A stretch of 64,000 nt of DNA from Stratiolaelaps scimitus. Its lineage: Eukaryota; Arthropoda; Arachnida; Mesostigmata; Laelapidae. Each line of letters opens with the position of its first letter. Within the stretch, counting starts at the first letter, position 1. Under the pieces are notes generated by a model, which saw nothing but the letters and a program-made list of their open reading frames with translations, was not told the DNA's origin and did no database searches. Below, one piece after another: positions 47,235 through 61,307 of this stretch. The stretch lies in NCBI GenBank assembly GCA_019614645.1, contig JABWDB010000001.1:26715501-26779500 (forward strand). The letters run 5' to 3'. A program made the position numbers and the translations under genes.

Positions 47235-50200
47235 GTGAAGGTGGTGGGGACCGCCCCCAGCCGCTACCGATGTCTTCGATAGAATGGGTTGCCTTGTCTA
47301 CAACTCATCCGCCGAGTCGCCATCCGCCCTCCGACGCTTCGAAGCAACGTACCATATATATCGATGATGAGAACTACCATTTCGAAGTTGGCTTTCTGCT
47401 ACTGCTGCTGATTTGGCGGCGGCGGCTGTCCCCGCTGCTGGTACTACTTAGAGTCAAACGTGAAGATTGGTAAAGTCACTGGGAGTCGGCGAGCTGACCG
47501 GCGAGACGCGGCTAGCTATTGCCGACGATTGACGGACGACAGAGCACTCCCGGCAAATGATGACGAGGTGAGAGTGTCGGGGTTGGTGCTTTTGAATGAT
47601 TTGCGCGCGCGATTTTTGCGTTGAGCTGTTTGCGTCGGCTTGAGCATAGAAAGAGCGGTTGAAAAAATAACGCCGTCAGAGGTAACAGAAGAAACGGCTC
47701 AGCCAGCTCTCAGATCGCGTCAGCTGGCCGGCAGACGTATTGCACGCAGGCGAAATCGTCAATTCTTCAACGATGACTGTCTATGTGCCAATGTCGAGAA
47801 GACAATGCTTTTTTTCGAGCTGAGTTTACTGCGGCAGTGATTGCCGCAGATTGTCTCAGACAACCATCTACCGTCTAGCTGTTGTCTATTCGGTTAGCTT
47901 TCTAACTCGTTGCGTTTTGTCAGCGGCGTCGAGGTTCGACCCCTTGACATTGAACGAACGGAATGCGCACACAGAAAGTAAGATGCATAAGTTTAGCAAC
48001 AGAAATGAAAAAGGCAGATCCCTATTCCGAAACGCATAAAGATCTTATCACAAGCGTCACACAATAGAATTGCTTTAAAAATAAACAACTACCTTTATTA
48101 CTAAGTCTTTCCTTGGCGACAGACAGGCGGACTCCTCTGCTTGTGATTCTCCGAGCTCGCTCTCAGCAGAGCACGGATCGATAACGTGCAATTCACATGG
48201 TAAATAAAAATTCCCATTTATATTCCAGCTTCGCTAACTAGGGCATGCGCTCATTACTGGGTTTCCAAATTTACGGGTGCGCGACCTCAATAGCAAATGT
48301 TGCGAAATGAAAATCTTTCCCTAGATTCGCTGGCCAGAATGGCATCGCAATGGCACAGAGTTCAGGTATTTCCTCCACCTTTCCTCTTTACATAATGTGT
48401 TCCGCACTATGTAAGGGGTTGTTTTTCAGCCTCTTTGTAGGATTATATGTTATTAATGTTATTATTACTAGTATTATTACAATGATTATTACCAAATTGT
48501 CTACTGGCTGTCGAAGCGAAGGCATTGTTCAGTACGATTTTTTTTCCTTTTATCTAATGTGGCAATATTAATGTATGTAATTTTTTAATTAAGATGTTAA
48601 TTTAACACCATCATCATCATAAAATCATTGTTGTTTTGGACGAAAACAGGGTTCGTTTCCATTCCACACGAATCATGACTCTGATACGCGACGAATTAAC
48701 CAATATAGAAGGAAAACATTATGTCTGTATATATTATATATATATAGTATATGATGCTAACGTACGAGGATCAAAAGACATCATTATTCAATTTATGAAA
48801 AATGACCCTAAGAGCAGCACCCATAGACGAGGTCTTTATTATCAATTAACGATGAATAATATATGAATAATAATAACTATTATTATGATTATACTTTTTC
48901 TATTTACTGCGATCATTAGGGATACCTTCACAAGAACAAAAAAAAAATTCATCGCACGGTAGCGACATCCCTTCTGAGCTGATGCACGCGTTCCGTCAAA
49001 TTTGTACGAGTTGACCGACACCTCATTAATATCTGTCATGGAAACACCTCGACATCACCCCCAGACATGACGACGCTTTCCAATAATAAATTCACTCAGA
49101 GCCGTCCGTCAACATTGGCGATATCGCATATCATAGAACTTCTTGTTTATGCACGTCGTGATCTAACCGGGCAACATGTCGAGATTCATATTTTGAGATC
49201 CACCACCCGGTGTTGCTTTCTTTTCGAGTTGTCGTATCTGCACATTACGTCATTACAATCGTTCACAATTTTTAGCTGGCGGGGAACGCGGTATAATTCG
49301 AAGTAACGGTTTATTTTTGGAATAATTGTAACGACAATAATCCTTACAATTATTATTATTATATTATTATGATTTCGAAAGATTTTTCGTTTCTTTCTCA
49401 GGCACTTTCGACGGGAATCTGACGGAATTATGATGGACGAAAACAAAGTGAAAAAGTGCAAAATGTGAAATAAAATAATAAAAGCTGTGAATATAACTGT
49501 GAATAATCTGAAGATGTAAAAAAGTCGACAATAAATACGGACACTTCGAACACATTGCGTAGATGTCACCTAACTGCTTCGGATGAGGTCTCCACCACGA
49601 GGCAATCGCATTGATCCGAGTTGGCGCTAAAATCACTCAAGGAAGAAAAGCCCGGCCCGGAGACACAAACAAATAAAGGCGAGTTGAGCTCTACTCGACA
49701 CACGTATACATGGTACGGTGGTAGTAATGAGGCGGGGGCTATCCATCCGCGTTGGTTCATCTTCACTCGGATGCTCTGCTGGGCCTTCTTGTGAAATTGA
49801 AACCGGATAGGTAAAGTGAAAATCTTTACGGCAGGTTGCTGCTAGCGCGGGCATTGACTCGTTGAATATAACTACTACAGCTGCTATCACCCTCTGGCTG
49901 TACGTAGTGTATATCACTGTCACAAAGGTTCGGCTTCAGCCAGACCATTCAGGGTTCCTGCATTGCTCTACTGGGTATAACGAGTTCGAAATGCTGCAAG
50001 AAAATAGTGCCTTTGAGCGGTCGTGCAGCTACTCCACACAGATCGCGTTATGGCGGTGACGGTAATGGGGTTCAAGGTAACAGCGGGACTCATGAGAAAA
50101 TCCGTTACGTTTCCTATCTGTGTGTGTGTGTGGGCTCGTATATTTCGGCAGTGGTATCCGAGTCTGTCGGGTGGATCCGCTGGTCCAACGGGACAGATCC

Positions 50201-50735
50201 CCATGGTCCTGCAATCATTCAATAGCGCCTCCTTACCCGGCGCGCAAAGGTCTTAAGGATCAGAGGCCTTTTAACGATGAGTGAGAGATAGAAAGAGAGT
50301 TCGGTATCGACCTCGTCGTAGCGAGCAGCAATCAAAGACGGCTGGCGTCAGCAGCTACCGAACGGGGCACGGTGAAGAACCATGTCCAGGAGCTAACAGA
50401 GGGATAGATCCCCCACAGGACGTGTCGATATCAGCAGGTTGCCAGGTTGACGCGTAGGGCAACTCGAGCGGTGTGCGATGCCCGAGAACCTGGTGTGAGA
50501 ACGATGCAGTCTGTAGACAACGTGGACGTTACTACAGCTGAAGCAGAGAGATAGAGAAGGGCTACGACAGCGGTGGCGGAGAGACGACGTAGAACAAAAT
50601 GGCAAAACAGCGACAAAGTTCGGACCTCTTCGTCTTCGCCCGGTCTCACCTCGACCCGTAACTAAACGGCCACTGCGGCAACGACCTTCTTTCACGGTTA
50701 CTTATTATTGCCATTACCGGTGCTGGTCCTAATAG

Positions 50736-50970
50736 GATAGGTAAGGTATGGGTGAGAGCGTCTTCACGCGGGAACGAGAGAGGAGAGACCTCACTCACAC
50801 CTGTTGATGAAGTTAATATTCCAAATGTTTACCTAGCAGCCCGACCGGCTGTCGAAGTCGACTCTCGCGATCTGTTGCTGTTGCCGGCAGCCGACACAGC
50901 TGGGAACGTCATTACAAGCGGGTACATGCTGGGGGCATACTCTCGACGCAGACATAATACATCTATTTGA
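50736..50970 (+). CDS. Candidate terminal exon, unknown protein
   Basis: A good-looking acceptor (pyrimidine-rich, ending GGTCCTAATAG; AG at 50734-50735) opens a 78-codon frame: IGKVWVRASSRGNERG, SLTPVDEVNIPNVYLAARP, DLLLLPAADTAGNV and a basic end (YSRRRHNTSI) before TGA at 50968..50970. The frame is open back to 50662 but has no ATG, so it could only be a downstream exon. No homology is recognised. Confidence 0.22.
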
Positions 50971-51049
50971 ATTCAACGATTGCTAGAAAGCCGTCCAACG
51001 TCAAATGTACACAGGCATTATCTATTAAAAACAAAGCGGCAGGACATCA

Positions 51050-51085
51050 TCAGCAGCAGCAACAGCAGCAGCAACAACAACAACT
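51050..51085 (+). repeat. (CAG/CAA)n run
   Basis: About eleven CAG/CAA triplets. It would encode poly-Gln in a plus frame that follows the candidate exon ending at 50970. Coding status is unproven. Confidence 0.9.
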
Positions 51086-54000
51086 GCTCCCTCAGCACAA
51101 AAGCGGTGAGGCGCAAGATGACCGGCCAACGGAGCGGGGACAGGAAAGCATCGCCACAAAACCACGAATTGACAGTAAGAAGATTAAGACAATAAGAGAA
51201 TCGACGTAAACATCTTTCATTTCATCTCAGCGGAGCCATATGGCTTTGTTTGTTTGTTGTTTGTTCACGTTGTTGGATATACATCCTATGACATGGTGAC
51301 GTTATCGAAGAACAGCAACGAGCAAGCAAATTCGGTAGCTAGGAGGAGGAAATGATCCTAATTGAATATTCGGACTTTGTTAGAAGCGTACCCGTTGTTT
51401 GCTTCTCGCGAAACAAAAGCTAGATATAATGACATACATGCTGCGGCGGCGGCGGGTTGAGACGGGTGGCCATCCGCTGAAAAATGAACAGTAACGATAC
51501 GGAGCCATTAGCATAGCGGCCTGCGTAGGTAGTCTCTGACAGGAATCGAAGAAGTAGACCATGAATGAATAGCGCATTTTTCTGCAATCTTTTTTTTCTT
51601 TTTTGAGATGACGGGAATACCTTGTGCACATGCGCACTGAGCGCCCCATCTGTCTGCAGTACTGGTGTGGGACATTCAAACCTACTAAAACTTTGTAAAT
51701 TCAGATAATTCGTGACAAATTGCTTCGACACCGGGTCCAATTTTATATATGTTCACTAGGTTGATTAAACATTTGGTCGGCGGATTAGCTTTAGATGTGT
51801 CTGTATCACACACTGACGTTAATTATATTATGATTTCTCTGTCAATTGCCTCAATAACCAGCAAGCGTTGCGTTCACACGTGATCGAAACCATGTTATCT
51901 ATGCAGTATGGTCGAACTCACTTCTAAATCACATCCGGTCATACCAGTGCCGGTCGAGAGTGAACCCATTCTATTTGAATTTCGGTACCTTTATCCCATA
52001 GACCGGCAGTTCGTTCAAGATTTTTGTCAAATTGAGCCAGAACCTATATTGCATCGTTGTGGTTAATTCGGGTGCCAACAACAATCGAAGGTAAACCCAT
52101 CAATGGAGGCTTCCATTCTCACGACGGTGTGCGAATCGTGGCGACATCGCATATCTAAGATTTTAGAGGGAGCCTCTTGAGGCCTCCGTTTCTGATCTCT
52201 GTGCATAGCCAATTTACTTGTGCTATCGGAGCGGGGGTGGCCATGTGCTCGATAACAGGGCTATGCTTTGTAGACAGAACGTATCGCTCCTTAGACAGAA
52301 GGCGGCACTGAAGCTACGTCGGGATCTCGTCTCTCCGAGAGGCCCTTTCTCCTATAGGACCTTATATAGGCACATTACAACAAGTTCTATACAGAGAAAG
52401 AGAGAATCTCGCGGATTTCGTGCCGTCTTCTCCCGTACTGATTCATTCTTTATGAGCCGTCATTCTTCGAATACGAATTTCTCCAAAGAAATTGTCGTTT
52501 TTTTTAAGACAAACTATTTCTAATAAGATTGGAAAATACCGATTGACTTCGACAGAGGACTACATAAATTCGGATCCACTAAACGCGAGCAAGAAATTGC
52601 CTAGGAATTGTGATTGCGCTGTTCAGGGCATACATCCACGCAGAAAATTCAATCAGCACGAGAGTGGCGGAAGATGAATGATGGTTTCCTTTGCGAATTC
52701 CGTACCGGAAACAATACAGACCTGCAGCAAATCCATTAGCAAACCTGGCAACTTCTGCTTATTCGCAGCATCTCGAGCATGGTGAACGGTTTAAACCGTC
52801 CACTCGTAAGCCTCGCTGACCCCCAAGATTGCTACGTGTACGGCAGGTTCAGTTGGCTTGCAGGGCCAACTTGTCAAATAGGTTTTGCGTCGGCAAATAC
52901 AATATATGTGACAGATACGACAGTCAGCCATACCTGAGCAGCGTTCGAATCGCAATTTCCAGGGCAAACCGTTCAATAAACCGAAAATTACTGATACAAT
53001 TTATAAGCTGTATGTTTTTCAAGACATCGCCAAGCCAGACAAACACAGCAGCATTGACGACACAATTGTCGTTGTTCTTTCTTCAGTGATGGTTAAATTG
53101 GCTCCCATGTCACCGGCTTCTGTTTCACCCTTTGCAATCGTTGATATCTTGATCCACCGTGTTCGCAGGCTCTCTTCTTCGGCCGCCTAGCCAAACCTCG
53201 CAGTGACAATCAGCCGGAGGGCTCAACCGTCCAACACAACTGTTGCAGTAGTTAGATTCTCCTCTTCACCGTCGATTACGAGCGACTCAGGAGAACGGAC
53301 GACAGAAACTGAAGCAGACAAAACAAAAGACACCAAAGCTGGAAACTGGAACCAGCCGAAATGCCTCGTGTAACGCACAACCGCTGAGCCTGATTAACGG
53401 CGTAGCGGGAACCCGGCCCCCGTAGATGGCGGACGACTGCCAACGCCGCATGTTGATGCGCACTCATGTCTGCACGAATTTGTTTCGGCAGTTTCGTTAA
53501 ATCTTCTTTCTTCCCCCGTTGTCGCCCCTGTTCTTCTTCGACGCAGGTTTAGACGGTGACAGAGTAGAACAGTAACTCGTGGGTCATTTGAGGTTTACCA
53601 AGATTGATTCGGGCTAATCGATCTTGTAGGCCTGGAAGACGGACGGAGGGCCATTCGAAAGCAATTTTTCGAAAGAGTCGAACACAGCAACAAATCTCTG
53701 AACGAACAGCTCGCTCGAGGGCGGGAGGGGGTATTATTTTGCTCATTATTATTATTGTTATTATTATTATTATTATCCATAGGAGACGGTTAAGAACGAA
53801 AGAATCGTCGCTCTTCACGACGAGCCGACGACGGCGACCTGAACTTTCAACAACGTGAGCGTAAACTCTACTTATTCGTTATGTTCGCACAAATGGGAGT
53901 AAGATGTCCATGTTTCGTTGGAGCGCAACCAAATTAAAGGAGATGCGAAGAAAAGTTTTTTCCTATCGGAAACTAGAGGTGATCTAGGGCGCGGAGAGAA

Positions 54001-54500
54001 GAAACGATACCGAGCGATAATGTCGACTTTCGTGTTTGTCAAGTGCATTGATTAGATTGCAAACGATAGAAATTTAACATATTAGTATACTTGTTGCGCA
54101 AAGCCACTTATCTCTACGAATGTCTTCAATTGTATCCAGACATGTGTCATTATATTTTGTTACACTATCTCAGCAGACTCGAGAATGAATATATATATAT
54201 ATATATAGATCGATTTCGCGGCAGAAAGTAACTTGAGAACGGACTGATTTGACGTATCTTACTTGTAGTTACAAGTTATTAATAAGCCGTCGTGTTTCTG
54301 ACGACTTTTCTTCGCTTCTCTAGAGTTCATAGTCACTGGTCAATTTTACAGATACAATTAGTGAATAGCAAGCAATGCTATGTATCGTATCTAAGCGTCA
54401 TTTTAGTGGGACTCGTAAATATTGGAAGAAACGCCATCAGCATTCCCAATAACACAACGAATCAGACGAAATTGTTCCGATTATGAATATATTCACAATA

Positions 54501-54562
54501 AAGGTGTAGCGCAGTGCTATGACTAATTGTGTTCTACCTAGTCCCGTGTTCGATCATTGTGA
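54501..54562 (+). repeat. tRNA-like sequence (SINE head or tRNA relic)
   Basis: An A-box-like TAGCGCAGTG (54507..54516) and a B-box-like GTGTTCGATC (54546..54555) are about 30 nt apart, as in tRNA genes and tRNA-derived SINEs. I cannot draw a proper cloverleaf, so a functional tRNA is unlikely. The sequence that follows does not resemble the body of the other SINE family in this window. Confidence 0.35.
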
Positions 54563-55288
54563 AAATTGAGTTGTATCCGTCATCTAGTAGATGTGTTGGA
54601 GGATTACAGGTGCAATTCTAGTCGGGCTCACAACCGAATGATGTTTTCGTCTGGGGATGATACACGTAAATCGGTTACAATTCTCACTCTATGACAGGAG
54701 GCGCTGGTCCCAGGCCCCATTTTAAATATTGTCAGTGCCTACGAGTAAAACTGTACTATAGTCTCACATTGGTTTATGCCAAGTGTAGGCTCACTTTGGT
54801 CGAACATCTTTGCGCTTTCAAACCTTAGCAAACATGATATAATGAATATAATGATATAATAAACATGATATAATATTTTTAAATGGGCTGTTTTCGCCGA
54901 CCCATGAAAAGGTTGAGTCAGAAAACAGATCAGGATAGAATTGATATAGGCACCGCCCATATGATATGATGAACATTGCCTCGTTTAGTAAAGTCAATAA
55001 AGATTACATCTCCGCCCATAGCGCAAACGAAGTGGAGAGAGACGAATAATCTATATGGGATTGACTAATGACAAGCTCAGACGAAGCGAACTTATGGCAA
55101 ACAACACATTCGTATGACTTCCGCCCATAATCTACCACCGCAAGCGTCGCAGCCTAACCACGATCACCCTTTAAGTATATGAGACAACCATCTGAAAATG
55201 TGAACTCTACCGTAACGTCAACAAGTTGCCTCTAGCTACCGGTGGCCGTTTATTTATTGCGACACCAACGCGTAGCGTTTCAAGCTCC

Positions 55289-55295
55289 TATAAAA
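55289..55295 (+). promoter_or_regulatory. Possible TATA box
   Basis: TATAAAA in CTCCTATAAAACGAACCGC, at the edge of a CpG-rich block. Candidate core promoter for an unseen plus-strand transcript. Confidence 0.15.
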
Positions 55296-58200
55296 CGAAC
55301 CGCTACCGGGCACACTCCACTCCCTGCAAACGTTCGTTCCTCAATAGAACGCCGGCAGTAGTTGCCTTCGTCAGCAGGCAGCAACGAACATGTATTATAT
55401 TAAGGGCAAAAGTAGAAAGAAAAAACCATAGAATTAGTATACGCACTATGGCCACCGCTAACCTTAAACCAACCCTCTCCCGTGACCTTACCATGGCTGG
55501 CCTTTCAACGAGCTGATCCTGTTCAGCTCGCTAATAGTTGTTGTCGTTGCGCTTTGACGTTTTAGCTCTTTCCTTCCATGCGCCTTCTGTTCTTAGTCGA
55601 GGGCGACAACAGCTGCTGGTGCAACTGTCGAGGAGAAATTTCACAACGGCTCCGAGAAGGCAACGGCCTTTCCTCGCGTTATTCCTACCGTGGCTCTTCC
55701 TGCATCGCGTCGGATCTTGTGTGTTAGCCTGTTCTGTCATCGACTCGGCTCGCTTTTCTGTAAGTGCGCTCGGCTGACCGTAGCTGTGTGCCTATATCTG
55801 CTCTGCTGTCTCGACCCCCCTCGCTCCTCCTTCTTCAACCTTGTCGTCGTTGTCGTCGTTATGCTCTATTCTATTGTATTGTGCGAACGCGCGCGTGCGA
55901 TTGTGTCTGTGTGTATGTATGTGAAAGGCTTTCTGTGGCTGTGCCTCGGCGTGTCCGTATACTCCCCGTGCGGCCTCAGCTACATGTTACGACAACAACA
56001 ACAATAAGAGTAACAGCGTCAAAGGACGATAACAACAACAGATACTATTATATGGGACTATGAGCGACGATGGTCGGGAACAGCAAAGCACTCTTCGGCC
56101 ACCCTTTACGAGATGCTGCTGCCGCTGCTGCTGCCGCCTCTCGTTGCAATCTACGGCTACCGACAATGGACTCACGCGCCCCCTCTGGCCGTGACGAGAA
56201 TGGCCATTGTTACATCGTCCCTCTTCGGTCTCTCCTGCTCAAATGATAGTATATTATAGTTATTTTTATATTTTGCTTGATGCGCTCGCCCCGCTAGCCG
56301 GGCCGGGCTTGCTCTGCAACGGCAGCGATCGTAGTGGTGGCTGTGGCCGCGCCGTCGACCTGGACGGCTAAGGGAAGGCTAATGGCCGCTTCGGTGCTTC
56401 GGCTTGGCTTGATTTGCCTCTGCATCTTCTCGGCTTCTTCTCGCTGTGATAGGGAGCGTTGGAGAACTTTTGGAGCGACCCCGGCGGGGAAAGCCACTCG
56501 GTGGGGCATCGGACGGCCGTGCTGGCTGCCCCATTCGACGCTGACTTGTTGACGCTGGTCTATGCTGACTACCGTAGCTCTCCTTGGTGTTGTGCTGAAA
56601 CGGCAAGAACTGCAGCGAAAGCTGCAGCAGAAATAACAAGAGTAGAAATAACCGAACAAGCATTTCGTGTTGTATATATACATATATATATATGTATGTG
56701 TTTTCAAGCGACAAGATATGCTGCCGTAGAGGTTATAAGTATGTTGCTACATTGCCACTAGTTGTGCATAGCAGCCCGCCCCCTCTTCTTTGTCTCGTAT
56801 TGTTTAGTTCCCTGCGGTGTTCTTGTTGTTACGCTTTGATTCCCACAACTAGCAATAATATCGACATCGATCACCACTAGGTGGCAATGTTGTGCCATAG
56901 CAGGGCACCTGTTAGATATCATATAATACGGTGGCCCTTAGGAACGGACAGGTTTTGCCACGCTCTACCACGAGCGTAATAGTGTAGTTGTAACTAGTCA
57001 CTTATTGCATTAGTTTATTGTTATTATTACATATGCGGTATGTCATTGTGTGCCACGATCACCAAGCTGATAGCTCCGCTGAACTGACGCAATATTAGGT
57101 TTGTTAGGGTATCTCAAGAGAAGAACGCATGGCGCTGGCTGTACAAACATTTGCAGCTCCGTATGGCTACTCTGAAATTAGTCTTCAAATCTCACTTTCG
57201 TTTAATATGCCCGAACGACCACTTACTATATTAGATAGTTGATTTTAGTTATTTAGTTGTTGTATGACTGAATGCTCACGCACTGCCAAGATATAATGGA
57301 ATCGAATAGGATTCATCCTCACGCGATTCACACCTATGTATAACGTTCCATTTTACCCCCCACAACCTTGTACAGTGTAACCGACAAACTATTTCTGTTT
57401 GGATGGATGAACAAGCGTTCACAATTCGCAAATCCAGCGATGTCGCAAAGAGAGGAGTTCTACGCCTATGTTGGTCCGCAGCGCATAACTACCCGGTCGG
57501 CGGCGGCGGCCGATGTTTCTTTTTCTTCGAGTTGCTGTCGCGAGTTGGCTGCCGTTGAACTCGGGGCGGTTGGAACTTTGCCGGTTACAAAGTCATCTCC
57601 CCATACCGGACGAGGAAGAGGTCACACGTCCTTCGCTGTTTGGTCTCCATTGTTCCTCACTTCTATCCCGTCGTTGTTTCTGCAGCTCTGTAGAGTTCTG
57701 CTGTTGCTAGACGGCGTCCACTTGTTGCTGTTATGATATTTCTACTTCGTCATCCGTGCCGTTGCCCTACCGTTGTCTCGTGGATGTCGTCGACGGCCGA
57801 TACTGCCACTACAAAGTGAGCTACGCAGTGTAGTGCTGCTGCTGCTGCTGCTGTGATGTTGTGGTCTCTTCCCGCTCCAACGGTCGTATCGTTTTAGACC
57901 GATGAGAGGACAGTCGGATACACAGACGAACGCTCGGACAAACGCCGCTAGCAGAGGCAGGATGACCCGAAGGCGACGTCTCGTGGACGCCAATGGAAAG
58001 GATGCCGCAGGGGGCTGACGTGATGCTGGAGTTGTGGCTGGTGCCGTTGTGGCTGCACTGCTACCAGCGATAATAAACCCGGTGTCGCTCACTGATGCAC
58101 GGGCACGGAGCCGGCTACGGCCGACAGCGTCGATACATTGTAGTGGTTGATGGTAGCAGCAGCAGCAGCTGTTGTGAGACAGAGAATGAGTCGAAAGGTG

Positions 58201-58736
58201 AACAACCCTCGGTACAACTGGGACGCCTTTAGGCTGCTCACTACGTACGGGAACTGCTATTATGTGTGGATTTCTGTCATCTGGAAAGACGGATCATGTA
58301 TCCGGGTGGCACGGCGGCGGCGGCGGCGGCGGCCTGCGCAACACCACACGTAATATCACATCCGTCACCTCGGTGCTACGGTAGTCGTGTGGTTGTGATC
58401 GGAAAGGGAGCTGGTGGCGGAACTCGCACTGATCGGAGTCATCCTGTGGATGAGAACCTCTTTTGGATGTGACCGAACATGGGAATCCTCTTTAAAGGCT
58501 AGATAATTGTTGACAAGGACTGGCCAGTTGTAAACGGAGAGAATAGACATAGCTGCCTGCTTATTTTTCGCTGAAAAGCAGCAGAACTCTGCTGGTACCC
58601 GCTGAAACCTAAGACTATTGAGATCACTGAGAGCGAATCAGTGTCCAATTCCCTTACGAATCTCTCGATTATCTGAATGAAAATGATTTGCTTGATCAAA
58701 CCTTGTTACGACAGAACCTTCCGTACGGATGAGTCA

Positions 58737-58776
58737 TTCTGAGTAACTGTTGTTCTGAGTAACTATTCTGAGTAAA
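58737..58776. repeat. Three copies of TTCTGAGTAAC
   Basis: TTCTGAGTAAC at 58737, 58753 and 58766 (the third ends AAA). The core TGAGTAA is AP-1-like, but a local duplication is the simpler explanation. Confidence 0.8.
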
Positions 58777-58900
58777 CGACGTGGAGTGGAGGGGAGGTCA
58801 GTACACTACGACAGGAGTCATCCGAAGGCGGACTTCAAAGAACTGGAGGCCCGAAATTCAGCTGTTCGCTCTATGCGTAATCACTGTTGCAGTATATAGT

Positions 58901-59170
58901 TCATAATGTCGCTATGATTCGTACCCTTCTTGCATCATAGGATAAATTTATCACCGTTACGCAAATCTTTTCCGACAGCATATCTTGGTTGTAACCAACA
59001 TCTATAAGCAACATAGATCCAGTACACCTGTTTGATTTGCTGAGAGCCGGGTTCATCAGCAGCAGCAGCAGGAGTGTTTGAGTACACCAATACTCTCTAC
59101 AATAAACTGCAGTAACAGTATGAACCACGGTGGGTAGGTCAGGAGTATATCGAACCTTAATCATTTTCAT
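58901..59170 (-). CDS. Weak candidate small ORF (89 aa)
   Basis: True ATG at 59170 and TGA at 58901. The product begins MKMIKVRYTPDLPTVVHTV, has a Leu run from a CAG/CTG repeat (TLLLLLLMNPAL), and then mixed sequence. A donor-like AACAG|GTGTAC lies inside. No family recognised. Frames of this length are expected by chance in a window this size. Confidence 0.13.
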   Translation of the reverse strand: MKMIKVRYTPDLPTVVHTVTAVYCREYWCTQTLLLLLLMNPALSKSNRCTGSMLLIDVGYNQDMLSEKICVTVINLSYDARRVRIIATL

Positions 59171-60156
59171 CTTAGTCTTGACGTGCTCTGCTTATAATTA
59201 CACTTTACTCGTCTGTGGCGCCCACTCACAATCAAGCGAACCCCCTCCTCCGCCTTGCTCGAAGTCCAGCACACATCAAAGACGACTTCGATAGTATAGC
59301 CGTGAGACATATTGAATACGATGTATGTTTAGGAAGGTGCGGAACGTCTTCCAAAGAACGGCTCACTGCCACTCTGGTTTCGCTGTTTTCAAGTACAAAA
59401 TCGCTATCTGCTTAGACGACGAGATCGAGAACAGGCACAGTAATCTGCAAAAAAAAACGAAAAAATACAGAAAACGATTCCAACACCATGTTACATTTGC
59501 AGGTATGTCTAAGACTCGTATATCAGCCGGGTAAGGTTTAGAGTAAATATGTGTACGCGTTTTTTAAGTAGTATTTTAATTAAGCGTTGTAAAAAAACTG
59601 TAGTTGCGTTAATAAACCAGAACTTCGTACCGTATTGTTGTATAGATCTACAATGAAATATCTTCTTGCTTCCTTCTGTCAGATCTTTGAGCCAAGTTCT
59701 CTTATCAATAATATATATATATATATATAACATCTATTTCGTTGTTGTCCCAGCTAATAGTCGTATTAATTCACTCTATTTTTCACGATTCAGATAGACT
59801 CGATAGGCCGGGCAAGCCAACTCATCCAGTCATATCATAATATCATTCACTATTCCACAAGTGTTAGTAGCAATACGGCGTAAATCTGGTTATTAATATC
59901 TAATGATATGATGGTTATTATATTCAGGTACAGCGTAAAGCGACGTTATTAATTGACGCGAATTTCTCTCTTTTCAGATGCCGCCGTTGCTGTTGTCGCT
60001 ATCGGCGACAGATGAATGGTCCGAGATCTTTTTCTCGTTGCGTGTTGCTGCTGTAGTCGTTGGATTAGCATAACGAATATGTTCAATATAATAATAACAT
60101 ATATATATAGAGAGAGAGAATGGATTGGTAGAAGAACGTCAAAATCAGCAGACTCA

Positions 60157-60176
60157 ATATATACATATATATATAT

Positions 60177-60216
<40 letters not shown>
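60157..60216. repeat. (TA)n microsatellite, about 60 nt
   Basis: AT repeats with ACA and GA interruptions near 60162 and 60177-60180. Confidence 0.96.
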
Positions 60217-60219
<3 letters not shown>

Positions 60220-60497
60220 ACAATAACGTGAAGCAGTGATGATATTGTATTAGATTATTGGCAGGGCAGACTACACAATATTGTCTCGGCTGTATTGTGA
60301 CCGAAGTCTTCGTCGTGGCTATAGTTCTATTTGGTTGAGCAGGTAAGTGTCCAGTACCGCTCAGGTTCGGCGGGATCGTCCGCCACGGCCGCTGCCAGCT
60401 CGCGTATTGATGGCAGCGTACGACGTCTTGTCCCTGCCTGTGTGCGTACACTAGTCCGTGTGCTCGAAAAAAACTCCTATTTAGAATGTGGCCAATC

Positions 60498-60522
<25 letters not shown>
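60498..60522. repeat. (TA)n microsatellite
   Basis: About 25 nt of AT repeats. Confidence 0.95.
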
Positions 60523-60529
<7 letters not shown>

Positions 60530-61307
60530 ACGAACTAGTTTAGAAGAAAGAAGAGAGACAGAGAATAATAAGCGCACCGTTGATGCGTATACGATCTTGC
60601 TCTGTGTGTGTGTGCATAGATGTATAATTAATGATGCCAGTGGTTGTCCATAGCTGGACAAGGGGGCGGCAAAATGTTCACTAGATGAACTAATCGTCCC
60701 TTGCTAGGCTGATAATTACTTTATTATTATTATTAGCAGTAGTAGTAGTAGTAGTACAATATTTTTGCTGTTTTTATGATTGTTATTTGTTTATTATAAA
60801 TGCTGTGTCGAGATTAACGAGTCGATGGAGGAGATTGGCATGTTGTGCAATATTTGCTTATCGTAAGGCCACAGCGAACTATTCTAATATAGACGTTGTC
60901 ATATCATTTGTATAATAACTACGCTAGCCTATGGAACTGTTTATGCGATAATTATTTTCGCTTCAAATCGTATCAATCGTTTTTAGTATCAATAGGTATC
61001 ATTTCATAGTTAGAGGGATGCGGTGAGAAAGAACGACCACCGATCAGCGGGAGGAAGGTTGAGGTAGCGTTCAACCCAATTCATGTGATTTAATAATTAG
61101 TAATTATTATTATTATCGCGAGTGAATAATTGGGCCCCACTTGTTGTCGTGTGAGCGAGAGAACGAATCGCTCTTCGACGTCAGGAATATGGATTTAAGT
61201 TCTCAATGAGAAGGAGAACGTTCGAGTATTTGAATCAACTATAATTTGGGCTTGATCATTCTTCGATATTAGGTCTCGCCCTCCCGCAGAGGCACTGACA
61301 GCTAATA

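Larger units (their letters stand above)
44210..50735. other. Intergenic with scattered exon-like frames
   Basis: AT-rich, with TA tracts near 44974-44991 and 45149-45173, and AT/ATT-rich DNA at 48450-48900 and 49320-49370. Two exon-like frames (46150..46362 minus; 47093..47234 plus) are given separately. No tRNA or other RNA gene was recognised. Confidence 0.4.

Noticed and set aside
47881..47950. tRNA-like B-box GGTTCGACCCC
   Set aside because: A T-arm can be drawn, but no matching acceptor stem or anticodon arm was found.
61060..61070. let-7 seed-like TGAGGTAGCGT
   Set aside because: Only the first eight bases match. The rest of the mature sequence and a hairpin are not seen.
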